The notes under the pieces: model-generated | Told to the model about the DNA's origin: nothing | Databases searched by the model: none | The model's input: only the letters and a program-made list of their open reading frames with translations | Shown here: positions 16,296 through 25,919 of the stretch, piece by piece | Layout: every line of letters starts with the position of its first letter | Numbering within the stretch: position 1 is the stretch's first letter | Program-made: the position numbers and the translations under genes | Origin: a bacterium | Lineage (GTDB): Bacteria; Thermosulfidibacterota; Thermosulfidibacteria; Thermosulfidibacterales; B14-G1 | Direction of reading: 5' to 3' | NCBI GenBank assembly: GCA_027020915.1 | Contig: JALUVF010000119.1 | Span: forward strand, 1-35,540 | Length of the DNA: 35,540 nt

Positions 16296-18107
16296 CTATC
16301 CCCCCAGAAGGACCGGCTCCAAAGGCTCCTCCCCGGAAAACTGGAGCTTATAGAGATGACTGTAAAGACCACCCTTATCTATCAACTCCCTGTGGGTACC
16401 CATCTCCACGATCCTCCCCTTGTCCAGCACTGCTATACGGTGGGCCTTCTGGATAGTGGAGAGGCGATGGGCAATGACCAAGACCGTTCTTCCCACCATG
16501 AGTCGGTCCATGGCGTCCTGGACCATACGCTCAGACTGGGTATCCAGAGCAGAGGTGGCCTCGTCCAGGATAAGAATGGGAGGATTCTTCAGGACCGCCC
16601 GGGCGATGGCCAGCCTCTGTTTCTGGCCCCCGGAGAGACGAACCCCCCTCTCCCCCACCACTGTCTCGTAACCATGGGGAAGTTGAAGGATGAACTCGTG
16701 GGCATGGGCCACCCTGGCCGCCTCCACCACCTCCTCAAAGGTGGCCTTGGGCCGGCCATACAGGATGTTGTTAAGAATGGTGTCATTAAAAAGAATCACG
16801 TCCTGGGTCACCATACCTATAAGGGCCCTCAGGGAAGCCTGCTTGATCTTTCTCAGGTCTATGCCGTCGAGGTACACGGCCCCTTGGGTGGGATCGTAAA
16901 ACCGGGGCACCAGATCCACCAGGGTGGTCTTGCCCGCCCCGCTCTCCCCCACAAGAGCCAGGATCTCCCCCTTTTCCACCTCCAGATTTATGTCCTTGAG
17001 GATCCAGGTGTCGGGATCGTCGGGATAGGCAAACCACACGTGGTCAAAGAGGATGGACTCCCTGAAGCCCTTCACCTCCACCGCATCGGGAGCATCCCTG
17101 ATGTCAGGCTCCATGTCCAGAACCTCGAAAACCCGCTCAGAGGCCGCAATGGCCGCCTGGATGGTGTTATTCACCTTGGTGAGCTTCCTTATGGGGCCGT
17201 ACATCATCATGAGGGCCGCCATGAAAGAGAAGAAGTCCCCGGGGGTGAGCCTGCCAGAGATGACCCTCATGCCCCCCACGTATATGATGGCCGCCGCCCC
17301 CAGGGAACCCAGAAACTCTATCAGGGGCGACACCAGCTCCGCCGCCTTCACCTTCTTCATGCTGAGGGCGTAAAGGCGATGGAGTTGCTTCCTGAAACGT
17401 TTGGTCTCCTGCTCCTCCATGTTGAAGGCCTTCACAATGCGCACACCCGAGAAAGAGTCCACCATGAGAGCGGAGAGGTCGGCCCTCTTCTCCTGGGAAG
17501 CCTTGGTGATCTCCTTTATCTTCCGACCCAGCCTGTCTATGAGAACACCGGCAAAGGGAACGGTGAGACATCCCATGAGGGCCAGCTCCCAGTCTCTCTT
17601 GAAGAGGACCACCAAGAGGGCCATTATGGTGAAGATCTGGCGAATGAGGTTCTTTATCACATCCACATTGGCGCTCCTGACCACAGAGACGTCGCTCATC
17701 ACCCTGGATATGAGCTCCCCCGTGGACCTGCTCTTGTGGAAGGCCAGGCTCATTCCCTGGATCTTTTTGAAGAGATCGGTCCTGAGGTCCATGACCATGC
17801 GAAGATTGGCATAGCGCATGAAATAGTTCTGAATGTACCTACCCAACCCCCTCACCACATAGAGGCCCACTATGGCCAGGGGAATGAGCTTGAGCATCTC
17901 CAGGTTCTTCTCCACGAAGATCTTGTCCATCATGGGCTTCACCAGCCAGGCCAGAGCGCCATCGGTGGCGGCCACTAACTGGGCCATGAAGAGGGCTATG
18001 GTGATCCTGAACCAGTAGGGCTTGGCGTAGGTGAATATCCTGAGATAGGTCCTGAACCCCCGGCCTATGAGCTCCTTCTTCCCCTTATCCTTGCATCCCT
18101 CACCCAT
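16296..18107 (-). CDS. msbA: MsbA-like lipid A / phospholipid exporter ATPase
   Basis: A 603-residue half-transporter with six membrane helices in the first about 310 residues, then an ATPase domain. Walker A is GESGAGKTT (387-395), the signature LSGGQKQR (491-498), Walker B ILILDEATSALD (511-522) and the switch His is in IAHRLS. Exporters of this type flip lipid A core from the inner to the outer leaflet of the inner membrane. Assignment to MsbA and not another type IV exporter rests on its position 5 bases after lpxB and on overall resemblance; a role in other lipid export is possible. It has two upstream lipid A genes and a downstream acyltransferase in the same operon. Confidence 0.88.
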   Translation of the reverse strand: MGEGCKDKGKKELIGRGFRTYLRIFTYAKPYWFRITIALFMAQLVAATDGALAWLVKPMMDKIFVEKNLEMLKLIPLAIVGLYVVRGLGRYIQNYFMRYANLRMVMDLRTDLFKKIQGMSLAFHKSRSTGELISRVMSDVSVVRSANVDVIKNLIRQIFTIMALLVVLFKRDWELALMGCLTVPFAGVLIDRLGRKIKEITKASQEKRADLSALMVDSFSGVRIVKAFNMEEQETKRFRKQLHRLYALSMKKVKAAELVSPLIEFLGSLGAAAIIYVGGMRVISGRLTPGDFFSFMAALMMMYGPIRKLTKVNNTIQAAIAASERVFEVLDMEPDIRDAPDAVEVKGFRESILFDHVWFAYPDDPDTWILKDINLEVEKGEILALVGESGAGKTTLVDLVPRFYDPTQGAVYLDGIDLRKIKQASLRALIGMVTQDVILFNDTILNNILYGRPKATFEEVVEAARVAHAHEFILQLPHGYETVVGERGVRLSGGQKQRLAIARAVLKNPPILILDEATSALDTQSERMVQDAMDRLMVGRTVLVIAHRLSTIQKAHRIAVLDKGRIVEMGTHRELIDKGGLYSHLYKLQFSGEEPLEPVLLGG

Positions 18108-18112
18108 ACCCT

Positions 18113-19258
18113 TCAGAGTCCCCTCTCCTCCATAAAGCGGGCCACGGTTTGGGCGGCCCGGGCCGAGGCTCCCGGAGGTCCCAAAATCTCCCTGAGCCGG
18201 GCCATCTCCTCCCTCATAGCAACCCCGCCTCCGTCCAAAAGACCCACCAGCTCCCGGGCCATGAGGGGAGCCCTGGCCTTGGACTGGATGAGCTCAGGTA
18301 CCACCCTGTAGCCCAGAACGATGTTCACCAGGGAGAGCCATCTCACCCTGACCAGTCTCTTTCCCACCATGTAGGTGAGGGGGTTCACCCTGTACACCAG
18401 GACCTCGGGTGTTCCCAAGAGGGCCACCTCCAGAGTGGCTGTCCCCGAAGCCACCAGGGCCACATCAGCCGCAGCCACTGCGCTATAAGTATCCCCCTGC
18501 ATGATGACACAATTTATGTCCCCGTACCTGGCAAGTCTAGACCAGCGCTCCTTTACCTCTTCCAGGGAGAGGGTGGAAGCCACGGGAAGTACAAAGGAGG
18601 TGCCCCTCTCCCGGGCCAGGATGGCCGCCGCCCCCACCATCTCCTCTAAAAGATAGTCCAGCTCCTGCCTCCTGCTGCCGGGGAGAAGGGCCACCACCTC
18701 GTCCTCCGGGGACAGGCCCAGACGGCCCCTGAACTCTTCCCGTCCCAAAACGGGCCTCACCACGTCCATGAGGGGATGTCCCACATAAACCACAGGTACT
18801 CCTGCCTTTCTGTAGAGCTCCTCCTCGAAAGGCAGGATGACCATCATCAGATCCACCGAACGCTTGATCTTCTTTATCCTCCCCGGCCTCCAGGCCCAGA
18901 CCTGGGGAGAGACGTAGTAGATAACGGGCAGTCCCTCGGCCCGGGCCAGCTGGGCCAGCTTCAGATTCATGCCCGGGTAGTCAATGAGAAGAAGGGCATC
19001 CACCTCCCGGGAGGTGATGAGTTCCTTGAGTACGGTGTAGGTGTAGTAGAGCCTGGGCAGCCTGGACAGAGCCTCCACTCCCCCCACCACGTCAAGTTCG
19101 TGGGAAGGCACCAGAATCTCCATACCCCGGGCCCCCAATTCTCTATCACCCACCCCCACAAAGGAATGGTGGGGAGCGATTCTCGCCAGCTCTTCCAGGA
19201 GCATCCCTCCCAGGCGATCGCCAGAGGCCTCACCGGCCACCACCAGAATACGAGCCAT
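18113..19258 (-). CDS. lpxB: Lipid-A-disaccharide synthase
   Basis: Joins UDP-2,3-diacylglucosamine and lipid X to the lipid A disaccharide at the inner membrane. The 381-residue GT-B glycosyltransferase opens with MARILVVAGEASGDRLGG, the LpxB signature. LLIDYPGMNLKLAQLARAEGLPVIYYVSPQVWAWRPGR, VGHPLMD, LLPGSRRQELDYLL and ASGTATLEVALLGTPEVLVYRVNPLTY are further family blocks. The frame extends upstream to 19315, but ATG 19258 with GGGAG before it gives the canonical N-terminus. It follows lpxI by 19 bases and precedes the msbA-like gene by 5. Confidence 0.96.
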   Translation of the reverse strand: MARILVVAGEASGDRLGGMLLEELARIAPHHSFVGVGDRELGARGMEILVPSHELDVVGGVEALSRLPRLYYTYTVLKELITSREVDALLLIDYPGMNLKLAQLARAEGLPVIYYVSPQVWAWRPGRIKKIKRSVDLMMVILPFEEELYRKAGVPVVYVGHPLMDVVRPVLGREEFRGRLGLSPEDEVVALLPGSRRQELDYLLEEMVGAAAILARERGTSFVLPVASTLSLEEVKERWSRLARYGDINCVIMQGDTYSAVAAADVALVASGTATLEVALLGTPEVLVYRVNPLTYMVGKRLVRVRWLSLVNIVLGYRVVPELIQSKARAPLMARELVGLLDGGGVAMREEMARLREILGPPGASARAAQTVARFMEERGL

Positions 19259-19277
19259 TATTCTCCCTTCTGGAGGT

Positions 19278-20114
19278 TCATCTCCTCCCCATGCCTTCCT
19301 TCTCCAGGAAGGCATGATTCACAGCCAGAAGGGAAATGCCCGCCTCCCTGGCCTCCAGGTCCATGGCCTCCAGGTCCAGGACCAGCGTCTCCCCGGCTTC
19401 CACAGCCAGGGCCCTGGCCCGAACCTCCTTCAACACCTCCAGGGTCCTGAGACCCACGGTGGGCACATCCAGAAGAGACGACTGGGAAGGCCTCTTCACC
19501 TTGACCACCACAACACCGGGCCCAGCCAGTTGCCCCCCTCTCCTTATAGCCTCGTCGGTGCCCTCCACGGCCTCCACGGCCACTACGGAACGCTCCTTCA
19601 CCACTACCGTCTGGCCTATTCCCAGATCCCCCACTCTCCTGGCCATGGAGAACCCGAAGGCCACATCGGCCATCACCCCGGGGCCTGCAGGAACCCCTCC
19701 CAGGAACCCAGGACCAGGCACCATCTCCCTCAGGACATCCTTCTGGCCCACCACCTCTATGCCTTCCCTCTCCAGCTCCTTTATCACAGCGTCAAGAATG
19801 GTGTCGTCTTTGAAATCCTTGAGAGTCAAGAGAAACTGAAGAGCCTTGAAGTCTATTCTCTTCTTCCTGTAGAGCAACCGCTTGTCCACCTTGCCCAGGA
19901 AGAGGACCCTGTCCACCCCGGCCTTCTTCAAGGCCTTGAGTATCCCCCCCACCTGCCCCACCCCAAAGGCGTCCCCATCCACAGAAGGCAGGCGCTTCAG
20001 GACATCACCACCAGTAATATCAATCACATAGGGTGCCTCTCCCCGGCCCGAGAGGGTCTCTATGGCCAGGTCCACAATCTCTCCTTGCCCGGCAATGATG
20101 CCCAATCTGCCCAT
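19278..20114 (-). CDS. lpxI: UDP-2,3-diacylglucosamine diphosphatase LpxI
   Basis: Hydrolyses UDP-2,3-diacylglucosamine to lipid X, the reaction just before LpxB. The 278-residue protein has the LpxI layout: N-terminal RLGIIAGQGEIV, FLGKVDKRLLY, then the C-terminal domain with AVEAVEGTDEAIRRGG and the LDVPTVGLRTLE motif, whose Asp216 matches the catalytic Asp of the family. LpxI is the form used where LpxH is absent, common in alpha- and deltaproteobacteria, and this choice supports the taxonomic guess. It starts 12 bases after the ATP-grasp gene and is followed by lpxB. Confidence 0.95.
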   Translation of the reverse strand: MGRLGIIAGQGEIVDLAIETLSGRGEAPYVIDITGGDVLKRLPSVDGDAFGVGQVGGILKALKKAGVDRVLFLGKVDKRLLYRKKRIDFKALQFLLTLKDFKDDTILDAVIKELEREGIEVVGQKDVLREMVPGPGFLGGVPAGPGVMADVAFGFSMARRVGDLGIGQTVVVKERSVVAVEAVEGTDEAIRRGGQLAGPGVVVVKVKRPSQSSLLDVPTVGLRTLEVLKEVRARALAVEAGETLVLDLEAMDLEAREAGISLLAVNHAFLEKEGMGRR

Positions 20115-20126
20115 GGGAGAACCGGC

Positions 20127-20852
20127 TCAAAGCTCAAAGAAGAAGAGCTTGGCGTCGATCACCTTTGGAGGGGAAGGCTGGGATACACCTCCACTCTCGG
20201 GAGTGGAGAGCAACTCCAGCTCCAACTTTCTCACCTGGGGATACTGGAGCCACAGGGCCCACACCCCCTGGTACACCTCTGCCAGATGCTCTTGGGCCAT
20301 GAGGCGAGAGAGCTCATCCTCATTATCCACCTTCGCCCTTCTCTCCTCAAGCTCCCCCCCTCCCTTTCTGAAAACCCTGGTGATCCATCTGAATGGGAAG
20401 GCCTTTCTCTGGTCCCTCTCCAGGGTCACCTCCCTGCGCTCATCCCCGTCCACCTTCTCCTGGACCATAACTCCCATGAGGGTGAGCCAGGGCATGCGGG
20501 TAGCCACCTCGCCCAGGATGGAAGGGTAAACCCTGGCCACATCCTCCCTGCAGACTCCAACAGCCACGGCTCCTGCATCCCCCTTGTGGATCACCCTGGA
20601 CGTGACGGTCTTGAGAACTAGGGGATAGCCCAGCTCCTCGGCCACCTGATAGATCTCTTCCTTGGACCTCACCACCCTGTAACGGGCCACGGGGAGACCA
20701 TAAAATTCCAATACTTCCAGGGCCTCCAGGTTCACACTCTCCTTTCTATCCTTCTTCACCCGCTCCAGCAGCTCTTTCATCTTCCTCTTGCCCAAGGAGA
20801 ACCCTTTATCCCACTCTCCCCTCTTAAAAAAAGCCTTCCACTTGTCCAGCAT
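20127..20852 (-). CDS. Stand-alone ATP-grasp protein related to NDP-forming acyl-CoA synthetases
   Basis: A 241-residue protein. Residues about 35-150 match the ATP-grasp beta part of acetyl/acyl-CoA synthetases (NDP-forming): EVLEFYGLPVARYRVV, AEELGYPLVLKTVTSRVIHKGDAGAVAVGV, GVMVQEKV. The later half, where the phosphate-binding and FGP-type motifs should be, is divergent and rich in charged residues (RKAFPFRWITRVFRKGGGELEERR). The CoA-binding domains are absent. The N-terminus (WKAFFKRGEWDKGFSLGKRKMKELLERVKK) is basic and helical. ATG 20852 is chosen because it follows a GGGAGGTGAAAGG ribosome site. It is the first gene of the envelope operon; its substrate is unknown and it may be a degenerate, regulatory ATP-grasp. 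Confidence 0.7.
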   Translation of the reverse strand: MLDKWKAFFKRGEWDKGFSLGKRKMKELLERVKKDRKESVNLEALEVLEFYGLPVARYRVVRSKEEIYQVAEELGYPLVLKTVTSRVIHKGDAGAVAVGVCREDVARVYPSILGEVATRMPWLTLMGVMVQEKVDGDERREVTLERDQRKAFPFRWITRVFRKGGGELEERRAKVDNEDELSRLMAQEHLAEVYQGVWALWLQYPQVRKLELELLSTPESGGVSQPSPPKVIDAKLFFFEL

Positions 20853-20882
20853 GCCCCTTTCACCTCCCTCAACGGCCCCAGC

Positions 20883-20912
20883 CTTATACCAGGGAATCCC
20901 CGCCCTTGACAA
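20883..20912 (-). promoter_or_regulatory. Promoter of the envelope operon (minus strand)
   Basis: Read on the minus strand: TTGTCA (complement of 20912-20907), 18 bases, then TATAAG (20888-20883). It lies about 30 bases upstream of the ATP-grasp ATG. The -35 is the other strand of the tRNA-Phe -35, so the two divergent promoters overlap. No other good promoter was noticed within the nine-gene operon. Confidence 0.65.
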
Positions 20913-20934
20913 GGAGCAGACGCTGAATTAGATT
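20906..20934 (+). promoter_or_regulatory. Promoter of tRNA-Phe and the trxA operon
   Basis: TTGACA (20906-20911), 17-base spacer, TAGATT (20929-20934); transcription would start a few bases before the tRNA 5' end at 20947. A 7-base inverted repeat, AGGAGCA (20912-20918) and TGCTCCT (20934-20940), brackets the spacer and -10, which could serve as an operator or form a stem. Confidence 0.75.
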
Positions 20935-20946
20935 GCTCCTGGCTCT

Positions 20947-21022
20947 GCCGGGGTAGCTCAGTTGGTAGAGCAGTGGACTGAAAATCCACGTGTCCCCAGT
21001 TCAATTCTGGGCCCCGGCACCA
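20947..21022 (+). tRNA. tRNA-Phe (anticodon GAA)
   Basis: A complete cloverleaf of 76 bases with encoded CCA. The acceptor stem is GCCGGGG (20947-20953) with CCCCGGC (21012-21018), discriminator A and CCA 21020-21022. The D arm has AGCTCAGTTGGTAGAGC, the anticodon stem-loop is GTGGACTGAAAATCCAC with GAA as anticodon, and the T arm contains GTTCAATTC. It has its own strong promoter and is followed after only 32 bases by trxA, so it appears to head a mixed tRNA/mRNA transcript. Confidence 0.97.
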
Positions 21023-21054
21023 GTCAACCTTCCAATAGTACAGGAGGAAATCAC

Positions 21055-21387
21055 ATGGCGAGCGAAGGCGTTTTGACGCTGACAGAGAGCAACTTTGACC
21101 AGGAAGTACTTCAATCCGATAAACCCGTACTGGTCGACTTCTGGGCGGTTTGGTGCGCCCCGTGTTCCATGATCGCCCCCACCGTGGAAGCTATCGCCAA
21201 GGAGTACCAGGACAAGGTGAAGGTGGGCAAGGTGAACGTGGACGAGAACTCCCAGCTGGCCGTCCGGTACGGCATCAGGGCCATTCCTACCCTGCTCCTC
21301 TTCAAAGACGGCAAGGTGGTGGAACAGATGATAGGTGTGCAGCCTAAAGAAGCCATCAAGTCCTTGATAGATAAATACCTGCAATAA
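21055..21387 (+). CDS. trxA: Thioredoxin with WCAPC active site
   Basis: A 110-residue cytoplasmic thioredoxin, a general dithiol reductant. The active site is WCAPC (33-37), where most thioredoxins have WCGPC; the Gly-to-Ala change would shift redox potential or partner range. [35 protein letters not shown] (with the cis-Pro) and [11 protein letters not shown] complete the fold. The frame continues upstream through the tRNA, but ATG 21055 with AGGAGGA upstream is the real start. It is followed by the FmdB-type gene, ruvX and coaX. Confidence 0.95.
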   Translation: MASEGVLTLTESNFDQEVLQSDKPVLVDFWAVWCAPCSMIAPTVEAIAKEYQDKVKVGKVNVDENSQLAVRYGIRAIPTLLLFKDGKVVEQMIGVQPKEAIKSLIDKYLQ

Positions 21388-21407
21388 TCACCCAGTGGGA
21401 AGAGGCC

Positions 21408-21596
21408 ATGCCGCTATACGAGTTCCAATGCAAGGAGTGCGGCCATCGCTTCATACAGCTGGTTTTGCCCCACTCCCAGCACGAGGAGCTGAAGTGTCCC
21501 AAGTGCGGGAGTCGGGAACTGAAAAGGCTATTCTCCTCTTTCTCCAGCTCCAGTTCCAGCCCCAAACTCCCCGGGGGATGCGCCCCTTCGGGGTGA
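21408..21596 (+). CDS. FmdB-type zinc-ribbon protein
   Basis: A 62-residue protein starting MPLYEFQCKECGHRF with two CxxC pairs (Cys8/Cys11 and Cys30/Cys33), the single zinc ribbon of the FmdB putative regulatory family. The C-terminal tail is low-complexity (FSSFSSSSSSPKLPGG). Function is unknown across the family; the name comes from a gene near formamidase in a methylotroph. It sits 20 bases after trxA. Downstream, 21609-21623 forms a small GGGCCA/TGGCCC hairpin before ruvX. Confidence 0.9.
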   Translation: MPLYEFQCKECGHRFIQLVLPHSQHEELKCPKCGSRELKRLFSSFSSSSSSPKLPGGCAPSG

Positions 21597-21671
21597 AGGA
21601 TCTGAAGAGGGCCAGTTTGGCCCCTCCCAGCTCATAGTCCCCGGGGAATAGGCGACTTGGGGACCGCATAG

Positions 21672-22091
21672 ATGAGGCTCTTAGGAATAGATTACGGCAG
21701 GTCGAGGATAGGTCTATCCCTGTCAGACCCCACAGGGAGTCTGGCCCAGCCCCTCACCGTCTTGAAAAATAGGCCTGGGGTGATGGAAGAGATAAAAGAG
21801 CTCACCCGCTCCTACCAGGTGGAGAAGATCGTGATAGGGCTCCCTCTTCATATGAATGGGGAAGAGGGAAAGATGGCAGAGGAGACAAGGACATTTGCCT
21901 TCAAACTCCACGAGATCACCGGCCTGCCGGTGGAAACCATAGACGAAAGGCTCACCAGCTGGGAGGCCCACACCATCATGAAGGAAGCAGGACTCAACAG
22001 AAAGAAACGGAGTAGACTGGCCGATAAGGTGGCTGCTACCCTCATCCTGCAGCGTTACCTGGAGAGGGAGAAGAATGCTCCTGGTGGTTGA
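21672..22091 (+). CDS. ruvX: RuvX/YqgF family Holliday junction resolvase-like protein
   Basis: A 139-residue RNase H-fold nuclease family member. The first catalytic Asp is in [17 protein letters not shown], the second acidic block follows [15 protein letters not shown], and [12 protein letters not shown] and the C-terminal [16 protein letters not shown] (with Asp) complete the site. Family members act on Holliday junctions and/or pre-16S rRNA 5' processing. Its last 17 bases overlap the start of coaX, so the two are translationally coupled. Confidence 0.93.
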   Translation: MRLLGIDYGRSRIGLSLSDPTGSLAQPLTVLKNRPGVMEEIKELTRSYQVEKIVIGLPLHMNGEEGKMAEETRTFAFKLHEITGLPVETIDERLTSWEAHTIMKEAGLNRKKRSRLADKVAATLILQRYLEREKNAPGG

Positions 22092-22869
22092 CATAGGCAA
22101 CACAAACACAGTGATCGGGATCTTCAAAGGAGACCAACTGGTCGCCCACTGGCGGCTGGGCACCCACAGGGAAAGAACCTACCATGAGTACGCCATCCTC
22201 ATCAAAGAGCTCTTCCACCTGGAGGGGCTCTCCTCCCGAGAGGTGGAGGGGGCTATCATCTCCAGCGTGGTACCCAACCTCACCCCCGTCTTCTCCAAGA
22301 CCCTCCAGGTCCTCCTGGGGCTCAGACCCATGGTGGTGGGGCCCGGCACCAAGACGGGCATCTCCATCCTCGTGGACAACCCCAGGGAGGTGGGCACCGA
22401 CAGGGTGGTGAACGCCGTGGCGGCCTACAACAAGTACGGTGGCCCCCTGGTTGTGGTGGACTTTGGAACGGCCACCACCTTCGACGCCGTCTCTCCTCAT
22501 GGCGAATACCTGGGAGGTGCCATCTCCCCGGGGATAACCATCTCCATGGAGGCCCTCTTCAGAGAGACGGCCCAGCTTCCAAGGGTGGAGTTGAAAAAAC
22601 CTCAGCGAATCATCGGCAAGAACACCGTGGAATCCATCCAGTCGGGCATCTACTACGGCTATGTCTCCCTGGTGGACGGCATGGCCAGAGCCTTCAAAGA
22701 ACGGTTAGGGGAAGGCTGTCAGGTGATCGCCACGGGAGGACTGGCCTCTATCATTGCCGAAGCCAGCCGGGAGATAGAAATCGTAGACCCCCTCCTCACT
22801 CTGGAAGGACTGCTCATCATATATAAAAAGAACCGCCCCCGAAAGGACCAACCCCCCAGGGCCATGTAG
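22075..22869 (+). CDS. coaX: Type III pantothenate kinase
   Basis: Phosphorylates pantothenate, the first step of CoA synthesis. The 264-residue protein has the ASKHA-fold motifs of Coa[18 protein letters not shown] (phosphate-1), [39 protein letters not shown] (phosphate-2, catalytic Asp), [15 protein letters not shown] and the adenosine motif ATGGLAS. Type III enzymes are not feedback-inhibited by CoA. It is the last gene of the tRNA-Phe/trxA operon, and a convergent orphan follows 15 bases later. Confidence 0.96.
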   Translation: MLLVVDIGNTNTVIGIFKGDQLVAHWRLGTHRERTYHEYAILIKELFHLEGLSSREVEGAIISSVVPNLTPVFSKTLQVLLGLRPMVVGPGTKTGISILVDNPREVGTDRVVNAVAAYNKYGGPLVVVDFGTATTFDAVSPHGEYLGGAISPGITISMEALFRETAQLPRVELKKPQRIIGKNTVESIQSGIYYGYVSLVDGMARAFKERLGEGCQVIATGGLASIIAEASREIEIVDPLLTLEGLLIIYKKNRPRKDQPPRAM

Positions 22870-22884
22870 AACTCTCCCTGGGTC

Positions 22885-23190
22885 CTAATCCCCATTGGAA
22901 GAGGCCTGGTTCCGGGAATCATCCATCTTCTTGCTCCTATAGAGAATCTCCATAGCCAGGGCCCTATCCTCACAGGCCCTCCTCAGCATTCTTCTCATCT
23001 CCTCGGGATTGATATCCAAAGCGTCACAGCAGGACTCAAACTTCAGGATACTGGGCCAATCCGAGTTGAAGATCCAGTGATAAGCCGTCACCCAATCAAG
23101 GGTCCTCTTCTTCTCCTCGGCCACGGGCTTGAGCAGATCTATAATGGCCCTCTCCAGTATGGCCTCGGCCAGCCTCTTGTATCTCTTCAT
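22885..23190 (-). CDS. Small helical protein of unknown function
   Basis: 101 residues, not recognised with confidence. It is predicted all-helical: a basic start (MKRYKRLAEAILERAIIDLL), a middle with WVTAYHWIFNSDWPSI, and FESCCDALDINPEEMRRMLRRACEDRALAMEI. The pattern of a short acidic/aromatic segment followed by CEALGLDPE-RRxLL recurs in small deltaproteobacterial proteins of unknown role; I infer a nucleic-acid or protein-binding helical domain at most. It is monocistronic, convergent with coaX and divergent from tgt. A GGGGGTG sequence precedes the ATG at some distance and a TATATT-like element lies further upstream. Confidence 0.65.
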   Translation of the reverse strand: MKRYKRLAEAILERAIIDLLKPVAEEKKRTLDWVTAYHWIFNSDWPSILKFESCCDALDINPEEMRRMLRRACEDRALAMEILYRSKKMDDSRNQASSNGD

Positions 23191-23235
23191 AGAACCCTAT
23201 CACCCCCTCGCAAGGCTCTCCTTTTTAATATATAA

Positions 23236-25417
<2,182 letters not shown>

Positions 25418-25585
25418 TCGCACCTCCACCCTTTCATAATCTCCCTTAAACCGGGGAAACACGGAGTATCCCCCCGGTCCCCCAAATATTTATAACATCG
25501 GTATGTTTACTCTCTAAATTATTAGGCAATAAACAAAATAATCTCAGCACAGAAACACATATTGATAAGCGGACAATACCGACAC

Positions 25586-25616
25586 TTGACATACAAAACA
25601 GCATCATTAAAATGAT
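25586..25616 (+). promoter_or_regulatory. Promoter for the acetate transporter, with inverted repeat over the -10
   Basis: TTGACA (25586-25591), 16-base spacer, TAAAAT (25608-25613). The -10 is buried in a perfect inverted repeat, ATCATT-AA-AATGAT (25603-25616), a likely operator. The transcript would have a leader of about 300 bases before the ATG at 25920. Confidence 0.65.
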
Positions 25617-25697
25617 ACAAGCCAGACTACCAACCGGAGGGAGGTGAGACAAAAAGAGTACCAAACAAACGCAGCAGGAAGGGGGTGATATAGCCGG

Positions 25698-25790
25698 GTG
25701 AAAAAAAAGGAGTTATATAAAGGCATCTTTAATACCTCGTCTGACATCTCGGAGGAAAAACCTCGACAAACGAGGCAGATTAGAACGTAA
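25698..25790 (+). CDS. Possible 30-residue leader peptide
   Basis: A short frame starting GTG after GGGGGTGAT, which fits the anti-Shine-Dalgarno well at 8-10 bases. It begins MKKKELYKGIFNTSSD and ends at TAA 25790. A 14-codon frame (25644-25688), also with a GGAGG just before its GTG, precedes it. There is no homology I recognise and both are short enough to be chance in this AT-rich leader, so this is listed as a candidate only. Confidence 0.2.
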   Translation: MKKKELYKGIFNTSSDISEEKPRQTRQIRT

Positions 25791-25919
25791 CATAACGCTT
25801 AAAAAACAGCAAATGACACACAACAAAAGGAAAAAGATGGAATGATATCTACAAAATAAGGAATAGAAGTTGACAAAATGTGTTTGTAATTAAATCAACA
25901 CCTTAAAGGAGGAAAAGAA

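Larger units (their letters stand above)
25418..25919 (+). other. 502-base AT-rich intergenic region / long leader of the transporter gene
   Basis: Visibly AT-rich against GC-rich surroundings. It holds, in order: a hairpin ACCGGGG (25450-25456)/CCCCGGT (25472-25478), possibly a weak terminator for the eIF2B-like gene; a good promoter at 25586-25613; two ribosome-site-like sequences followed by tiny frames (GTG 25644-25688, 14 codons, and GTG 25698-25790, 30 codons); a CCTCG/CGAGG hairpin (25761-25765/25771-25775) whose right arm can also pair with 25735-25739; and a second TTGACA (25870-25875) without a good -10. Neither tiny frame is a confident gene. A leader-based control of the transporter is plausible. 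Confidence 0.5.

Noticed and set aside
16356..17978. Long plus-strand open frame (540 codons) opposite the msbA-like gene
   Set aside because: Antisense shadow; His/Gly/Leu-rich with no domain, while the minus strand encodes a full ABC exporter.
20947..21022. tRNA-Phe as an integration (att) site
   Set aside because: No partial tRNA duplicate, integrase or shift in gene content follows; the downstream genes are housekeeping.
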